Origin: CAXMNX01 sp964194845
GTDB lineage: Bacteria; Pseudomonadota; Alphaproteobacteria; Rhodobacterales; Rhodobacteraceae
Length of the DNA: 40,950 bases
Reading direction: 5' to 3'
Assembly: GCA_964194845.1 (NCBI GenBank)
Contig: CAXMNX010000073.1
Span: 1-40,950 of the forward strand
Part shown: one piece after another, positions 40,387 through 40,950 of the stretch
Numbering within the stretch: position 1 is the first letter of the stretch
Layout: the number at the start of each line of letters is the position of its first letter
Notes under the pieces: generated by a model
What the model was told of the DNA's origin: nothing
What the model saw: only the letters and a program-made list of their open reading frames with translations
The model's database searches: none
Made by a program: the position numbers and the translations under genes

Positions 40387-40950
40387 TCATGTTCCGAAGG
40401 CGAAATAGTAAATTGTCAGAAAGCACCCAAAGGCGATGATTCCACGCCGCAAGAGATGCAGCGGCGCGATCACAGACAAAGTGCCGCCCAGGTACCCGCC
40501 CAGGGCAGAGCTGACCATCATCACCAGCGCAAATGTCCAGTGGACGGTACCGGACCAGACAAAGATCATACCCGCGAACAGGCTGATGGCAAAAATCACC
40601 AGATTCTTAAGCGCATTGGCCTCGCGCAAATCCTCAAATCCGATCAGGATCATTGCGGCCAGCAGGATCTGTCCGGTCCCTGCACCGAAATATCCGCCAT
40701 AGGTCGAGAATATCAGGACAAGGATCATCGTTGCCGGGCTCGACGGTTCTGCGTGCGCCGAAGACACCGCTACAAACTTCCGGCGAAGCGTCGGCGCGGT
40801 CGCGAACAAAAGCGTCGCAAACCCGATCAGATAGGGCACAGCCGTGGCAAAGACAGCATCACCGAGATACAAAAGCAGCATTGCGCCCATCGTGCCGCCA
40901 ACCACCCCGGCGACCACCGGAACCAGAACGCGCCGCCCGAGCTTTTTCAA
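40387..40950 (-). CDS. Sulfite exporter TauE/SafE family permease (5' end outside window)
   Basis: The frame is open to the window edge, so the N-terminal part (about 60-70 residues, with the first helices) is missing; 188 codons are visible. Hydrophobic segments include GVVGGTMGAMLLLYLGD, AVPYLIGFATLLFATAPTLRR, the diagnostic second half TYGGYFGAGTGQILLAAMILIG, NALKNLVIFAISLFAGMIFVWSGTVHW and a GGYLGGTLS segment. Family members export sulfite, sulfoacetate or similar anions, but many TauE/SafE proteins have unknown substrates. It is upstream of mtnP on the same strand. A link to methylthio-sulfur salvage would be guesswork. Confidence 0.88.
   Translation of the reverse strand: MKKLGRRVLVPVVAGVVGGTMGAMLLLYLGDAVFATAVPYLIGFATLLFATAPTLRRKFVAVSSAHAEPSSPATMILVLIFSTYGGYFGAGTGQILLAAMILIGFEDLREANALKNLVIFAISLFAGMIFVWSGTVHWTFALVMMVSSALGGYLGGTLSVIAPLHLLRRGIIAFGCFLTIYYFAFGT

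Overview
The window looks like ordinary chromosome from an alphaproteobacterium, most likely a marine Rhodobacterales (Roseobacter-type) bacterium. The reasons are high GC, dense gene packing with many 1-14 nt overlaps, frequent GTG/TTG starts, TTG..-N16/17-TA.... promoters, and familiar neighbourhoods (leuS-lptE-holA; pmbA-cysQ-DUF4170-waaA-lpxK; a DUF2125 protein; DUF721 divergent from mutY; tamA-tamB; rsfS-rlmH). I see no prophage, insertion sequence, CRISPR array, tRNA or rRNA.

Layout. 1-2862: an overlapping forward operon of the leuS 3' end, LPS-assembly lipoprotein lptE, DNA polymerase III delta (holA) and a glutathione S-transferase. 2915-5224: a frameshifted glutathionyl-hydroquinone reductase facing a two-gene reverse operon (SDR oxidoreductase, crotonase-fold protein without the usual catalytic glutamates). 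5352-7840: a secreted DUF2125 protein with a strong terminator, a reverse small membrane hydrolase-like gene, and a gene remnant. 7907-12579: pmbA/tldE, a CysQ/IMPase-family phosphatase, DUF4170, a divergent Kdo-transferase-like protein (waaA) starting at CTG, and lpxK. 12610-16130: reverse dsbA and DUF721/DciA, then forward mutY and alkB (alkane hydroxylase). 16187-18688: a reverse dimethylglycine/sarcosine dehydrogenase-type flavoprotein. 18818-27289: a membrane-anchored C13 (caspase-fold) peptidase, a DM13 protein, an MscS channel, and the TamA/TamB outer-membrane pair. 27297-28292: a promoter, a 20-codon leader ORF, rsfS and rlmH. 28303-34356: reverse run glpD-glpK-MFS-pgm. 34443-38224: a metallo-beta-lactamase-fold protein, a GlcD/D2HGDH-type FAD dehydrogenase, reverse apt, and a DsbA-like thiol protein. 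38398-40950: reverse DMT permease, mtnP and a partial TauE/SafE permease.

Functionally the window combines envelope biogenesis (LptE, WaaA-like, LpxK, TamA/B, DsbA), central carbon entry (GlpK/GlpD, Pgm, D-hydroxyacid dehydrogenase, methylated-amine oxidation, alkane oxidation), genome maintenance (HolA, MutY, DUF721), ribosome maturation (RsfS, RlmH) and purine salvage (MtnP releases adenine, which Apt turns into AMP).

No clearly new multi-gene system stands out. The strongest oddity is a 9-bp tandem repeat expanded five-fold in frame inside the FAD-binding signature of GlpD. Next are a well-translated-looking 20-codon ORF coupled to rsfS, a Kdo-transferase-like protein with a CTG start and no recognisable catalytic-Glu motif, a single-base frameshift in a GST-omega-type gene, and a perfect 18-bp palindrome before the MscS gene. 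All family assignments are from reading the translations, without database searches.
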